Below, one piece after another: positions 25,601 through 34,290 of a stretch of 64,000 bases of DNA. The notes beneath the pieces were generated by a model, which searched no databases, was not told the DNA's origin, and saw only the letters and a program-made list of their open reading frames with translations. Within the stretch, counting starts at the first letter, position 1; every line of letters begins with the position of its first letter. Origin of the DNA: Streptomyces atratus (GTDB lineage Bacteria > Actinomycetota > Actinomycetes > Streptomycetales > Streptomycetaceae); the NCBI RefSeq assembly GCF_014648655.1, contig NZ_BMRN01000010.1:62001-126000 (forward strand), in the 5' to 3' direction. A program made the translations under genes and the position numbers.

Positions 25601-25622
25601 AGCGAAACGAAATCGTTTCGCT
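25601..25622. promoter_or_regulatory. TetR operator candidate 2
   Basis: AGCGAAACGA, two bases, then its exact complement; it shares the CGAAAC core with candidate 1. The two centres are 43.5 bp apart, about four helical turns. Confidence 0.7.
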
Positions 25623-25675
25623 TGTGTTCCGCACCACAAGTTGCCGGGGCCCTCCCGCGCGGAAAGCATTGGAGG

Positions 25676-28600
25676 GTGAGTGACGACGTCGCGTATCTCC
25701 GTTTCCCGCATCTCCACGAGGATCTGCTCTGCTTCGCGGCCGAGGACGACCTCTGGGTCGCTCCCCTCGCCGCCGAGGGGCAGCGGCCCGGCCGCGCGTG
25801 GCGGCTGACCGTCGACCGGACCCGGGTCAGCCACCCACGGTTCTCCCCCGACGGAAGCCGTATCGCGTACACGACCTGGCGCAGCCTCGACCCCGAGATC
25901 CATCTCGCGCCGGTCGAGGGCGGGCCGGCCCGCAGGCTCACCTACTGGGGGTCGACGGACGCCCGGGTCTGCGGCTGGACACCCGACCCCCCGGACGCTT
26001 CCCAGATTCTCGCCGTGTCCTCGCACAACCAGCCGTTCTCGCATGTCTCCTGGGCCTACACGGTCCCCACGGACGGCGGCCCCGGCGGCAGACTCCCCTG
26101 GGGACCGGTCTCCGACATCGCCGTCGCCGACATCGACGGCGAACGGCGCACCCTGCTGCTGACCGGCAAACCTCCGCACGAACCGGCCTCCTGGAAGCGG
26201 TACCGGGGCGGTGCCATGGGGCGGCTGTGGCTGCACGGCGAGCGGCTGCTCCCGGACATCGGCGGCCACCTCGACTCGCCCATGTTCGTCGGCGGCCGGA
26301 TCGCGTTCCTCTCCGACCACGAGGGCGTCGGCAATCTGTACTCCTGCCTGCCCGACGGCAGCGATCTGCGCCGCCACACGGACCACGACGCCTTCTACGC
26401 CCGGCACGCCTCCAGCGACGGCAGCCGGATCGTGTACCAGTGCGCGGGCGATGTGTGGCTGGTGGACGACCTGGAGTCGCCGGACGCGATGCCGCGGAAG
26501 CTGGAGGTACGGCTCGGCGGGCCGCGTGCCGGACGGCGTACGTACCAGGTGCCGGCCGCCAGCAATGTCGACTCACTGTCCGTGGACGAGACGGGCCGGG
26601 CCAGCGCCGTCTCCGTGCGCGGCAGCCTGTACTGGCTCACCCACCGCGACGGCCCCGCCCGGACGATCGCCGGCACCCCGGGGGTCCGGGTCCGGCTGCC
26701 CGAGATGCTCGGCAGCGGCGGCCAGGTCGCCTACGTCACGGACGCGGACGGCGAGGACGCGATCGAGATCGCCTACCTGCCGCGCGCCAGCGGCGACCGC
26801 GAGCCGCGCCGACTGGCCTCCGGACAGATCGGCAGGGTCCATGAGCTGATCTCCGACCCGGACGGCGAACGGCTGGCGATCGCCACGAACGACGGGCGGC
26901 TGCTGCTCCTGGACACGGACGAGGAGTCCACCGGCGAACCCACCGAACTGATCCAGTCCGTCAACGGACCGGTCCGGGACATGGCGTTCTCACCGGACGG
27001 CGCCTGGCTGACCTGGTCGCACCCCGGGATCGGCCGTTCGTTGCGGCAGATCAAGCTGGCGCGCATCCTGGGAACCGGCGCCCCGGTGATCGTCGATGTC
27101 ACCAACGGCCGCTTCGAGGACGAGAATCCCGTCTTCACCGGCGACGGACGCTACCTCGCCTTCCTTTCCTGGCGTGGCTTCGACCCGGTGTACGACGTCC
27201 ACACCGGGGACCTCTCCTTCCCGCTGGGCTGCCGCCCGTACCTGGTGCCGCTCTCCTCGGCCACGCCCTCCCCGTTCGCCCTGTCCCCGGAGGGGCGTCC
27301 GGCGGCGGGCGGTCTCGACCCGGCCGACGACGTCGTCGTCGAGGCCGGTACGGGCGAGGGGCCGTCCACGGTCACGGTCGAGTTCGAGGGTCTGGAGAAC
27401 CGGGTGACACCGTTCCCGGTCTCCGCGTCGAAGTACTCGGCCCTTCGTCCGGTCAGCGGTGGCGGGCTCGTCTGGCTGCGCTGGCCGATCTCGGGCGCGC
27501 TCGGCGAGACATTCGCCAACCCGGCGGACATGTCGGGTCGCCCGACGCTCGAACACTTCAACATCTCCAAGGCCAGGAAGACCGAACTCGTCGGCCATCT
27601 GGACTGGTTCGCGGTCAGCGGCGACGCGACGCGGCTGGTCGTCATGGACGAGGGCGAGCTGCGCGCCGTCCCCGCCACCGAGACCGGCGACAGCGACTCG
27701 ACGGTCTACATCGATCTGCGCCGCATCCTGCACGAGGTCGACCCGGCGGCGGAGTGGCGGCAGGCGTACGGGGAGGCCGGGCGCATCATCCGCTCCTACT
27801 TCTGGGAGCCGGAGATGTGCGGCATCGACTGGGACGCCGTACTCGACCAGTACCGACCGCTGGTCGAACGGGTCGCCTCCCCCGACGAGTTCGCCGATCT
27901 GATGCGCGAGGTCCTGGGCGAGCTGGGCACCTCGCACGCGTATGTGGCACCGGCCCGCCGCAACGAGGGCCCGCCGCACTACCAGCGGGCGATCGGGATG
28001 CTCGGCGCGAACCTGGTGTGCCGGGACGGCGACTGGACGATCCGGCGCATCCTGCCCGGTGACTCCTCCGACTCCAAGGCCCGTTCCCCGCTGGCCGGTA
28101 CGGGCATCCGGGAGGGCGCGGTCCTCACCCATGTCGACGGCCGTCCGGTCGACCCGGTGACGGGCCCGTACCCCCTCCTCTCCGCAGCAGGCGGCACCAC
28201 GGTCGAGCTGACCTTCCGCCCCGCCGAAGGGGGCGGCCACTCCCGCCGCGTCGCGATCATCCCCCTGGTCGACGAACGCCCCCTGCGCTACCAGGACTGG
28301 GTGGCCAAACGCCGTGAAGTCGTACGGGATTTGAGCGGCGGCAAGTGCGGGTATCTGCACATCCCCGACATGGGCGGCTCGGGCTGGGCCCAGTTCAACC
28401 GGGACCTGCGCGGGGAGGTCTCCCGCCCGGCCCTGATCGTCGACGTACGCGGCAACGCGGGCGGCCACATCAGCGAGTTGGTGGTCGAGAAGCTCACCCG
28501 CACGATCCTCGGCTGGGACCTGACGCGCAACGCCCAGCCGGTCAGTTACGCCTCCAACGCCCCCCGGGGCCCGGTGGTCGCCCTGGCCGACGAGGCGACG

Positions 28601-28966
28601 TCCTCCGACGGCGACATGATCACCGCCGTGTTCCGCCTGCTGAAACTGGGCCCGGTGGTGGGCCAGCGGACGTGGGGCGGCGTGGTCGGCATGACCGGCC
28701 GGCACCGGCTGGGCGACGGCACGGTGATCACGGTGCCGATGAACGCGGCCTGGTTCGACACGTACGGCTGGTCGATCGAGAACTACGGCGTCGAACCGGA
28801 CCTGGAAGCCCTGCGCACCCCGCTCGACTGGGCCGAGGGCCGGTACGCGGTGCTGGACGACGGGGTACGAGTGGCGCTGGACCTGCTCGCCGCACACCCG
28901 GCGGCGACCCCGCCGACGTACGACAACGTCCCGGACCGGCAGCGTCCGCCCCTGCCGCCGCGGTAA
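25676..28966 (+). CDS. Tricorn protease homologue (S41 peptidase with beta-propellers and PDZ)
   Basis: The 1096-residue protein follows the tricorn architecture. A WD40/TolB-like six-bladed propeller (about 5-310) and a second propeller (about 320-650) precede the core C1, PDZ and C2 domains. The catalytic Ser-His is seen in GELGTSHAYV, the oxyanion and nucleophile in LADEATSSDGDMI, and the S1 pocket/terminal segment in SIENYGVEPDLEAL. Tricorn degrades oligopeptides downstream of the proteasome, acting in the cytoplasm. GTG 25676 (SDDVAYLRFPHLH) is chosen although GGAGG almost touches it; no better in-frame start exists. Confidence 0.92.
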   Translation: MSDDVAYLRFPHLHEDLLCFAAEDDLWVAPLAAEGQRPGRAWRLTVDRTRVSHPRFSPDGSRIAYTTWRSLDPEIHLAPVEGGPARRLTYWGSTDARVCGWTPDPPDASQILAVSSHNQPFSHVSWAYTVPTDGGPGGRLPWGPVSDIAVADIDGERRTLLLTGKPPHEPASWKRYRGGAMGRLWLHGERLLPDIGGHLDSPMFVGGRIAFLSDHEGVGNLYSCLPDGSDLRRHTDHDAFYARHASSDGSRIVYQCAGDVWLVDDLESPDAMPRKLEVRLGGPRAGRRTYQVPAASNVDSLSVDETGRASAVSVRGSLYWLTHRDGPARTIAGTPGVRVRLPEMLGSGGQVAYVTDADGEDAIEIAYLPRASGDREPRRLASGQIGRVHELISDPDGERLAIATNDGRLLLLDTDEESTGEPTELIQSVNGPVRDMAFSPDGAWLTWSHPGIGRSLRQIKLARILGTGAPVIVDVTNGRFEDENPVFTGDGRYLAFLSWRGFDPVYDVHTGDLSFPLGCRPYLVPLSSATPSPFALSPEGRPAAGGLDPADDVVVEAGTGEGPSTVTVEFEGLENRVTPFPVSASKYSALRPVSGGGLVWLRWPISGALGETFANPADMSGRPTLEHFNISKARKTELVGHLDWFAVSGDATRLVVMDEGELRAVPATETGDSDSTVYIDLRRILHEVDPAAEWRQAYGEAGRIIRSYFWEPEMCGIDWDAVLDQYRPLVERVASPDEFADLMREVLGELGTSHAYVAPARRNEGPPHYQRAIGMLGANLVCRDGDWTIRRILPGDSSDSKARSPLAGTGIREGAVLTHVDGRPVDPVTGPYPLLSAAGGTTVELTFRPAEGGGHSRRVAIIPLVDERPLRYQDWVAKRREVVRDLSGGKCGYLHIPDMGGSGWAQFNRDLRGEVSRPALIVDVRGNAGGHISELVVEKLTRTILGWDLTRNAQPVSYASNAPRGPVVALADEATSSDGDMITAVFRLLKLGPVVGQRTWGGVVGMTGRHRLGDGTVITVPMNAAWFDTYGWSIENYGVEPDLEALRTPLDWAEGRYAVLDDGVRVALDLLAAHPAATPPTYDNVPDRQRPPLPPR

Positions 28967-28997
28967 AGGGCTCCCGCGACGGCACACCGTTCAGCGC

Positions 28998-29468
28998 TCA
29001 GCGCGTCGGCCCGGCTCCGGGTCCGCCGAGGCCGACGCCCGTTTCGGGTCTGCCGGGACCGGGAGGCTCGTACACCGGCGAGCCCCACGAGGCGGGCGCC
29101 CTCAACTCGCACCAGACCGTCTTCCCGCACGGCCCCTGCTCCACGCCCCACCGCAGCGCCAACGCGTCCACGAGCGACAGCCCCCGCCCCGACTCGTCGC
29201 CCCCGGCAGTGGCCCGGAGAGCCGGCCAGGCGCACGGCTCGGGATCGCTCAGCTCGACGCGGATACGGCCGACGCACGTACCGCTGACCCGTAGCGTGAC
29301 CGGTGTCCCCTCACCGAGATGCACGATCACATTGGTCAGCAACTCACTGACGCAGAGCAGCAGATCGGGCGAATCAGCACCACCGCACCGCTCCCGCAGG
29401 GTGCGCCGCATCTCCGGTACGGCCTTCGGCACGGCGAGCAGGTCCACCGTGAGTGGCAGCGGGGTCAT
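28998..29468 (-). CDS. HATPase_c (RsbW/SpoIIAB-like) ATP-binding protein
   Basis: The 156-residue protein has the GHKL ATPase motifs: N-box CVSELLTNVIVH and G-box GGDESGRGLSLVDAL. Most such Streptomyces proteins are anti-sigma-factor kinases or orphan regulators. The context (small protein upstream, then a divergent Scr1-like regulator and DUF397 protein) is that of whiJ/abaA-type developmental clusters. ATG 29468 overlaps the preceding gene's stop (ATGA). The C-terminal 30 residues (PPGPGRPETGVGLGG) are disordered. Confidence 0.85.
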   Translation of the reverse strand: MTPLPLTVDLLAVPKAVPEMRRTLRERCGGADSPDLLLCVSELLTNVIVHLGEGTPVTLRVSGTCVGRIRVELSDPEPCAWPALRATAGGDESGRGLSLVDALALRWGVEQGPCGKTVWCELRAPASWGSPVYEPPGPGRPETGVGLGGPGAGPTR

Positions 29469-29695
29469 CCACCGGCCGCCGAGCGCAGCACCTCGGCCAG
29501 CCGACGCGCGGTCTGCGCAGTGCAGTTGCCGAGCGCGACCAGCGGCGGCCGGATCGTCCACCCGGCCAGGGTCAGCGGATCGACGCCGAGCGACGGCAGG
29601 GCGATGCCGTGGGCCGTGAGCGCGGCGCGGAGCGCGTCGATGGCCGGGCCGATGTCGTAGTCGGGGGCGTCCTGTGTGTCATCCATGAGGGTCAT
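29465..29695 (-). CDS. Small protein of a whiJ-type cluster, function unknown
   Basis: The 76-residue acidic protein (DDTQDAPDYDIGPAIDALRA ... LPSLGVDPLTLAGWTIRPPL) ends with a helix (TARRLAEVLRSAAG). It overlaps the ATPase gene by four bases. ATG 29695 and ATG 29686 are both possible; GGTGG is better spaced for the latter. Similar small proteins accompany RsbW-like ATPases in Streptomyces, but no function is known to me. Confidence 0.65.
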   Translation of the reverse strand: MTLMDDTQDAPDYDIGPAIDALRAALTAHGIALPSLGVDPLTLAGWTIRPPLVALGNCTAQTARRLAEVLRSAAGG

Positions 29696-29802
29696 CCACC
29701 TTTCATTGCACACTGTGACGAACCACTCACACACTGCCGCGCAGGGCTCTACCTTGAAAGGGTTTCCCGCTCCACAACGCACAGCGCGAAAGGTGGTCAA
29801 GA

Positions 29803-30681
29803 GTGGCTACGCGCAAGGAGATCGACGGCTCGGCGGGTGTCCCGCAGTTCTACGGCAAGGAACTCCGCTTCAAACGGGAGGCGGCGGGCCTCACCCTGGA
29901 GAAGCTGGTGGACGGCAGCTTCTACGGCATCACGTACTTGAGCGAGATCGAGCACGGCCATCGCCGGATGCCGAAGGACCTGGCCCAGCACGTGGACCGG
30001 GTGCTGGCTACGGACGGCTTCTTCCAGCGGCGGTGCGAGGACGTGCGGAAGGCCAGGCGCAAAGGTCACGCGGAGTATTTCGAGCGTGTACTGGAGGCGG
30101 AGAAGCACGCCGAAACCATCGAGCAGTGGTCCCCGGCCGTCTTCCCTGGCCTGCTCCAGACAGAGCCTTACGCGCGGGCCCTGTTCCGCGCCGAGCGGAC
30201 GCCTGAGCTTCCGCAGGAGATCGACGAGAAGGTCAACGCGCGGCTGGCACGGGCACAGCTCTTCGAGACGGACCACCGGACACCGCAGTACTGGGTGGTC
30301 CTGCACGAGTCCCTGCTGCGATTGCCGATCCTGCCGCAGCAGCAGTTGGCGGAGCAGCTCGATCACGTCGCCGCCCTCATCAGACGCGGCCGGATCTTTA
30401 CGCAGATCCTTCCGTGGAACACGGGAGCGCACGCCCTCATGCTGGGCAACGCCATGGTTCTGGACTTCGCGGACGCTCCTCCGTTGGTCTACATGGAGGG
30501 TCAGCACCACGGCAACACCGTCGACGATCCGAGCCTCGTGAAGCAGTATCGGAGGTCGTACGATCTCCTGAGGGCCGCCGCTTTGCCGCCGGAGGCGTCC
30601 CTCGCCATGATCGAGGAAGCGGCAGAGGATTACCGAAATGGTGTGCAAACCAGTCGACTTGAGCGCCGCTACCTGGCGTAA
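29803..30681 (+). CDS. Scr1/WhiJ-like XRE regulator with DUF5753
   Basis: The 292-residue protein has an N-terminal XRE HTH (LRFKREAAGLTLEKL ... TYLSEIEHGHRRM) and a DUF5753 C-terminal domain (IEQWSPAVFPGLLQTEPYAR ... VYMEGQHHGNTVDDPSLV). Such proteins pair with a downstream DUF397 protein; the Scr1-Scr2 and WhiJ-SCO4542 pairs influence antibiotic production and development. The GTG start at 29803 lies after GAAAGGTGG. Its 3' end overlaps the DUF397 gene by 44 bp. Confidence 0.92.
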   Translation: MATRKEIDGSAGVPQFYGKELRFKREAAGLTLEKLVDGSFYGITYLSEIEHGHRRMPKDLAQHVDRVLATDGFFQRRCEDVRKARRKGHAEYFERVLEAEKHAETIEQWSPAVFPGLLQTEPYARALFRAERTPELPQEIDEKVNARLARAQLFETDHRTPQYWVVLHESLLRLPILPQQQLAEQLDHVAALIRRGRIFTQILPWNTGAHALMLGNAMVLDFADAPPLVYMEGQHHGNTVDDPSLVKQYRRSYDLLRAAALPPEASLAMIEEAAEDYRNGVQTSRLERRYLA

Positions 30682-30841
30682 GAGCAGCCACAGCAACACC
30701 TCCGGCGGCGACTGCCTCGAAGTCGCGGACGGCCACCCCGGCATCGTCCCCGTCCGCGACTCCAAGCGCCCCGCAGGTCCGGCACTCGTCATCACCGCAT
30801 CCGCCTGGACGCCGTTCGTCGAGTCCGTCAAGACGGCCTGA
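30638..30841 (+). CDS. DUF397 protein (partner of the Scr1-like regulator)
   Basis: The 67-residue protein has the DUF397 hallmarks: DLSAATWRKSSHSNTSGGDC, CLEVADGHPGIVPVRDSK and ASAWTPFVESVKTA. It starts inside the preceding gene (ATG 30638). In known pairs the small protein counteracts or modulates the XRE protein. This is the intact member of three DUF397 copies in the window. Confidence 0.92.
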   Translation: MVCKPVDLSAATWRKSSHSNTSGGDCLEVADGHPGIVPVRDSKRPAGPALVITASAWTPFVESVKTA

Positions 30842-30996
30842 CCGCAGCGCGGCTGTTTCGCCTCCGTGCGCGGCATTTCGCCCATCCGATCCCGCCCCGC
30901 CTTCGAGCCCCGCTCGGACGCGTCACGAGCGTCCGGTCCCGGCCCTCGCCCATCCACTCCCGGGCCTTCCCTGCCCGAGTACGAACATCTTGCGTG

Positions 30997-31263
30997 TCAT
31001 AGCTCAGACGCGAGGATCGCCAGACGAAGCAAAGCGGCGAAGGCCAGTCCGGCTGGGAACGCGTACCCCCAGCTACGCAGCCACTCGGCCTTCACGAACG
31101 CCCACGAGAGCAGTGCCGTCACGACGGAGAAGGCCAGCCCGATGCCGCCCGCGAATCGGGCGTTGGTGACAGCCTGGCCGCCCCAGGGGGGAGCCGCGCT
31201 GGACGCGCTCCTCCCCACCCGACGCACGTTGCGGATCAAAGCCCGCACCCGCAAGAACTCCAC
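30997..31263 (-). CDS. Small two-span membrane protein, hypothetical
   Basis: The 88-residue frame encodes a basic N-terminus and two hydrophobic segments (GGIGLAFSVVTALLSWAFV and YAFPAGLAFAALLRLAILA) with a short loop KAEWLRSWG. No family is recognised. Coding potential is supported by membrane-like character and GC pattern only. The flanks 30842-30996 and 31264-31532 contain nothing I can identify. Confidence 0.45.
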   Translation of the reverse strand: MEFLRVRALIRNVRRVGRSASSAAPPWGGQAVTNARFAGGIGLAFSVVTALLSWAFVKAEWLRSWGYAFPAGLAFAALLRLAILASEL

Positions 31264-31532
31264 CCTTGACGGGGCCTGTCGCGTTCGGCGAAGGCACGGG
31301 CCGTGTGATGTTGGCGCAGAGCGAGTCGCTGGGATGCGCTGCTGACCAACCTGCCCTCAGACGAGGCCGACACGGGACTGTGCCGCACCATGCCCCGGAT
31401 GAGGTGGGGGGAGTGGCCGGCCCCGGTCTGGATTGGCATGAGCAGTGATTGCAGCCCCGCGAGCGGGCCGGTGACCGCCCCGCCGACCCCCAGGAGGGGT
31501 GAGGTCTTCGACGGCCGGGCCGACGGGGTCAT

Positions 31533-31862
31533 TCAGTGCCGCGGTGCCGAATTCAGGACATCGCGCTTGGCCAGCGTCTCCGCTCCGGCTCCCATGAGCG
31601 TGACCTTGCCGGAGTGAACAGTGTCCAGTTGCTCGACCTGCTTGCCGTACCACTCAATGGCGGTCAGCAAGAACCCTGACGTGGCCGTGCCCGGGCCGGC
31701 TGCGGAACCTGGGTGCTGGAACACCATGCCCAGCCGTGCCGTCCCCTCGACGCAGCGGACCACGCACACGGCCACGTCGCCCGCAGCGCCGGTAACGCCC
31801 GGTGTCACGGACTCGATGGATTCGATGCTCAGGGCCGCTTTCTGCGGCACGTTATCCAGCAC
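31533..31862 (-). CDS. Probable immunity or accessory protein of the displaced Rhs tip
   Basis: The 109-residue protein (SIESIESVTPGVTGAAGDVA ... WYGKQVEQLDTVHSGKVTLM, ending AKRDVLNSAPRH) has alternating strand patterns and resembles the small beta-barrel, EF-Tu-domain-2-like proteins often found behind actinobacterial Rhs toxins. GTG 31862 has GGAGG nine bases ahead and overlaps the stop of the upstream Rhs tip, so the pair is coupled. Immunity is inferred from position. Confidence 0.6.
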   Translation of the reverse strand: MLDNVPQKAALSIESIESVTPGVTGAAGDVAVCVVRCVEGTARLGMVFQHPGSAAGPGTATSGFLLTAIEWYGKQVEQLDTVHSGKVTLMGAGAETLAKRDVLNSAPRH

Positions 31863-32520
31863 GTCGGTGTGCCTCCTCGACGAAGTGCGCGATCTGCTCG
31901 GGGGCGAGCTTCGGAACATCGTATTCAAGGAGCGGATCGATGTCCCCGTTGCCGATCTTGCGTGGCACGTGGATGCCCATCTCGGAGAGGATCTCCCGGG
32001 CTACCGCCGATGGCACCTGCACGGATGCGCGGGACGACAGCTCCGCCGGACTCAGCTCGACCGGCCATTCGGCCTCCCGCGCGATGTACCCCTGGTGCAC
32101 CGGGACCCCGTCCAGCGCGCCGCGCGGATAGATCTCGACGATGGCGTCGCCGAACCGTTCGGCCTGCGCCGCGAACACGCTGGCGACGCCCGGGTCGGAC
32201 GAGGTTGGTGTGATGCCGTGCCGCTGCACACCGGGGCTGCCCTCGAAACCTGTGGTGGTTCCGCAGAACAAATGCGGAGGGCACGGTGACAGGCCGAGCG
32301 GGTCGGTCCAGGTGTGCGGATTCAGGACATACGTCGACGGGTTCGGCGCCGGGACGAGGCCGAGCGGGTCCGGGGTGAGGTATCGGGCCGTCTCCGGATC
32401 GTAATGCCGGAAGTAGTAGTGCAGCCCTGTCTCAGGGTCGTAGTACTGGCCGGGGAAGCGCAGTGGCGTGTACGCGGTACTGTCAGATGCCCATGTGGTG
32501 GTACCCCACAGGGTCCGGCG
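31852..32520 (-). pseudogene. Displaced Rhs tip: last part of the Rhs core plus a toxin domain, no N-terminus
   Basis: Homology starts near TLWGTTTWASDSTAYTPLRF and runs through FPGQYYDPETGLHYYFRHYD, YLTPDPLGL and NPHTWTDPLGL, parallel to the same core segment of the complete rhs gene. A 140-residue toxin-like domain follows (LFCGTTTGFEGSPGVQRHGI, then TSSDPGVASVFAAQAERFGD). The CGTT opening and spaced G-S-FA pattern are reminiscent of ADP-ribosyltransferase folds, but this is a guess. No start signal fits the beginning of homology, so it is probably a silent tip that can recombine into rhs. Confidence 0.75.
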
Positions 32521-32730
32521 GCTGCGCCAGGCGATACCGCCTTGCATGTGTCGACCAGGTCCCAGTGGAGCACAAACAGCCAGGCTCGCCTTCTTCAGGC
32601 CGCTGGCGATGCGGACTTCGTGGATGGCGGCCCCGGACAGATCAACCCCTACGACGGCGTCACAGCAGGTCCTGGCCAGCTCGCTCAACCAAGGCAGGTG
32701 CCTCGCATTCAGGTGGGCGTGAGTCCACGC

Positions 32731-33081
32731 TCACTCTGCCGTGCCGTTGATCGCCCCCGCGATACGCGGGGCGAATTCCTCCATGTACTCGCGGTGTTCC
32801 ACGTGGATCACGGATTCCGGGATTTCCCCCAGGGGTGAGAGATCGACACCGTCGAGCTTCCCGCAACCGTCGAGATCGGTAAGCGCGTGCAGGAGCGCCT
32901 CCAGGGCCACTCGGGACTCCTCGTGCGGGGCCAGCATGGCGATCAGGTCCCCTACCACTCTGGCTTGGGTGCGGGAGAGCAGGTTCACGAAGTCCTGAAC
33001 GCGGTCGCTCGCCTCCGTACGCACCGCTTCGTCGAGACTCAGAAGGTCTCGGAGGAAGTCGACATAATACGTGCTTTCCAT
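32731..33081 (-). CDS. Immunity-like protein in the Rhs cassette array
   Basis: The 116-residue acidic helical protein (MESTYYVDFLRDLLSLDEAV ... ALEALLHALTDLDGCGKLDG, ending FAPRIAGAINGTAE) begins at ATG 33081 with GGGA upstream. It directly follows a toxin-tail scrap ending at 33099. Size, acidity and placement fit an Rhs immunity protein whose toxin has been lost. The gap 32521-32730 on its 3' side carries no recognisable gene. Confidence 0.6.
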   Translation of the reverse strand: MESTYYVDFLRDLLSLDEAVRTEASDRVQDFVNLLSRTQARVVGDLIAMLAPHEESRVALEALLHALTDLDGCGKLDGVDLSPLGEIPESVIHVEHREYMEEFAPRIAGAINGTAE

Positions 33082-33098
33082 ACGTCCCGTCTTCCAGT

Positions 33099-33240
33099 TC
33101 AGTGCGGGTACGGCACCGGCAGATGGCTGGGCCACGGAATGTGGGTGTCGTTGATCGCCGTCTCATTATAGTTCGGACTGTTCTGGTTTCCGGGGCCCGC
33201 GCCGCTTCGTCCCCGCGCAGCACGGCCATGGGGTTCGACT
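33099..33240 (-). pseudogene. C-terminal scrap of a lost Rhs toxin
   Basis: The minus strand reads GPGNQNSPNYNETAINDTHI, then PWPSHLPVPYPH and TGA at 33099. Asn/Pro-rich tails of this kind end many Rhs toxins. The frame is blocked upstream near 33240. It sits 18 bp before the immunity-like gene starting at 33081. Confidence 0.4.
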
Positions 33241-33319
33241 TACCGGAACGGAACGAACCGTGCAGATACGTGGCCTTTGAGGTGTGCCGTCCAGAGCGGC
33301 CTCCACGGGAGAATCGGGA

Positions 33320-33538
33320 CTATTCTTCCCAGTTAATGATCCAGCGAGATTCAATGAAATATTGACGAAGCGATGCTTCGTCTTCGGCCCACGAATCACC
33401 ACCCCCTTGACGGAAATCTCGATCTACAGCGGTAATGATGAGGTAGCTGGGTGGATCATCAGGTAGTTCCTGGATTCTTACGAATCTCCCCGCTTCTTCA
33501 CCAGAAACGATTCTCCCAATGGAGTCGATTTTAATCAC
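33320..33538 (-). CDS. Small immunity-like protein
   Basis: The 72-residue frame (IKIDSIGRIVSGEEAGRFVR, then PSYLIITAVDRDF and ESRWIINWEE) has alternating polar/hydrophobic strands and an acidic end. The GTG at 33538 is preceded by AAGGT at six bases. GC content is clearly lower than in the flanking core. Position between toxin scraps suggests an orphan immunity gene; no family is recognised. Confidence 0.5.
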   Translation of the reverse strand: MIKIDSIGRIVSGEEAGRFVRIQELPDDPPSYLIITAVDRDFRQGGGDSWAEDEASLRQYFIESRWIINWEE

Positions 33539-33598
33539 TGCGACCTTACCTATCGCGGCTTTACTCGATCAGTGGAACGCGGGAGAACGCGTAAGCAC

Positions 33599-33656
33599 GC
33601 GAAGCTCCTGACGGACATGGTGATCTTGGTCGAGAACCGTCTATCAGGAGCTTCGC
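33599..33656. repeat. 13-bp perfect inverted repeats separated by 32 bp
   Basis: GCGAAGCTCCTGA at 33599 is repeated in inverse orientation at 33644-33656. The sequence between and around is GC-rich within an AT-richer stretch (33541-33709, no gene), so this may be the scar of an IS or a strong hairpin. Confidence 0.45.
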
Positions 33657-33709
33657 CGTTCCGTACAGCCCATCCCGACAACGACCCGCACCACCAGCTT
33701 GGAAAAGGC

Positions 33710-34132
33710 TCAGTTCACGCCGAAAGAAATCCTCCGCGCCAGGACAGCTTCAATGAATTTCTGAGGTGGCAGGTATTTGTGATACTTGACGTAGTGGTAA
33801 GCGAGATCCGGCGCGATTAGCAATTCTCCACCTGCGGAATAGACGCGCACTTCCGCGGCCCCCAGTGCAATCCAGGCTCCATCCGCTTCGGCGCGATAGG
33901 GGTATGAGGGCTTACCGTTCTCATGAGGCAACGAGCAGGCGTGCCACCCGCGCATCCTTGCGGAAGAATGGTCTCGGGCAAGGAGAATGAAGGAGTCAAG
34001 AAAGCCTTCCGGTACATCACCCTCCGGGAAATCGTTGTCGCCACCGAGCCATCCAATATTCAGCGCATTTGCGCCAGGCGGGATGGTTTCAGCTGCATAG
34101 ACGTAAGGAGATAGATCGCTATACGTGGTCAC
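33710..34132 (-). CDS. DUF7919-like putative immunity protein
   Basis: The 140-residue protein begins VTTYSDLSPYVYAAE and continues ANALNIGWLGGDNDFPEGDV and RGWHACSLPHENG, the pattern TYxDLSPYxY ... NxGWL ... RGxHxC I associate with the small actinobacterial DUF7919 family, commonly beside polymorphic toxins. GTG 34132 is preferred because GGAGG lies ten bases ahead; an ATG at 34189 is in frame but has no ribosome site. Lower GC than neighbours. Immunity is inferred. Confidence 0.6.
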   Translation of the reverse strand: MTTYSDLSPYVYAAETIPPGANALNIGWLGGDNDFPEGDVPEGFLDSFILLARDHSSARMRGWHACSLPHENGKPSYPYRAEADGAWIALGAAEVRVYSAGGELLIAPDLAYHYVKYHKYLPPQKFIEAVLARRISFGVN

Positions 34133-34205
34133 GTCGCCTCGTCCTCCAAGAATCACACTTCGGCATGCTGCCCAGTGGATATTTCCCATGTTGGGTCTCA
34201 ATAAT

Positions 34206-34290
34206 TCAGAGAGGTTCACTGGCAGTAACATTCCTGGGTGCCCCGAGAATCTTTAGCCCATCAGGCTTGAATGGGGTGTGGTTTGGGGCG
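34206..34290 (-). pseudogene. C-terminal scrap of another lost Rhs toxin
   Basis: The minus strand reads DAPNHTPFKPDGLKILGAPR, then NVTASEPL and TGA at 34206. It abuts the 3' end of the immunity-like gene at 34291 and precedes the DUF7919-like gene, repeating the pattern toxin tail then immunity gene. Confidence 0.4.

Noticed and set aside
26990..28987. Minus-strand frame of about 665 codons opposite the tricorn gene
   Set aside because: Antisense shadow of a well supported protease gene.
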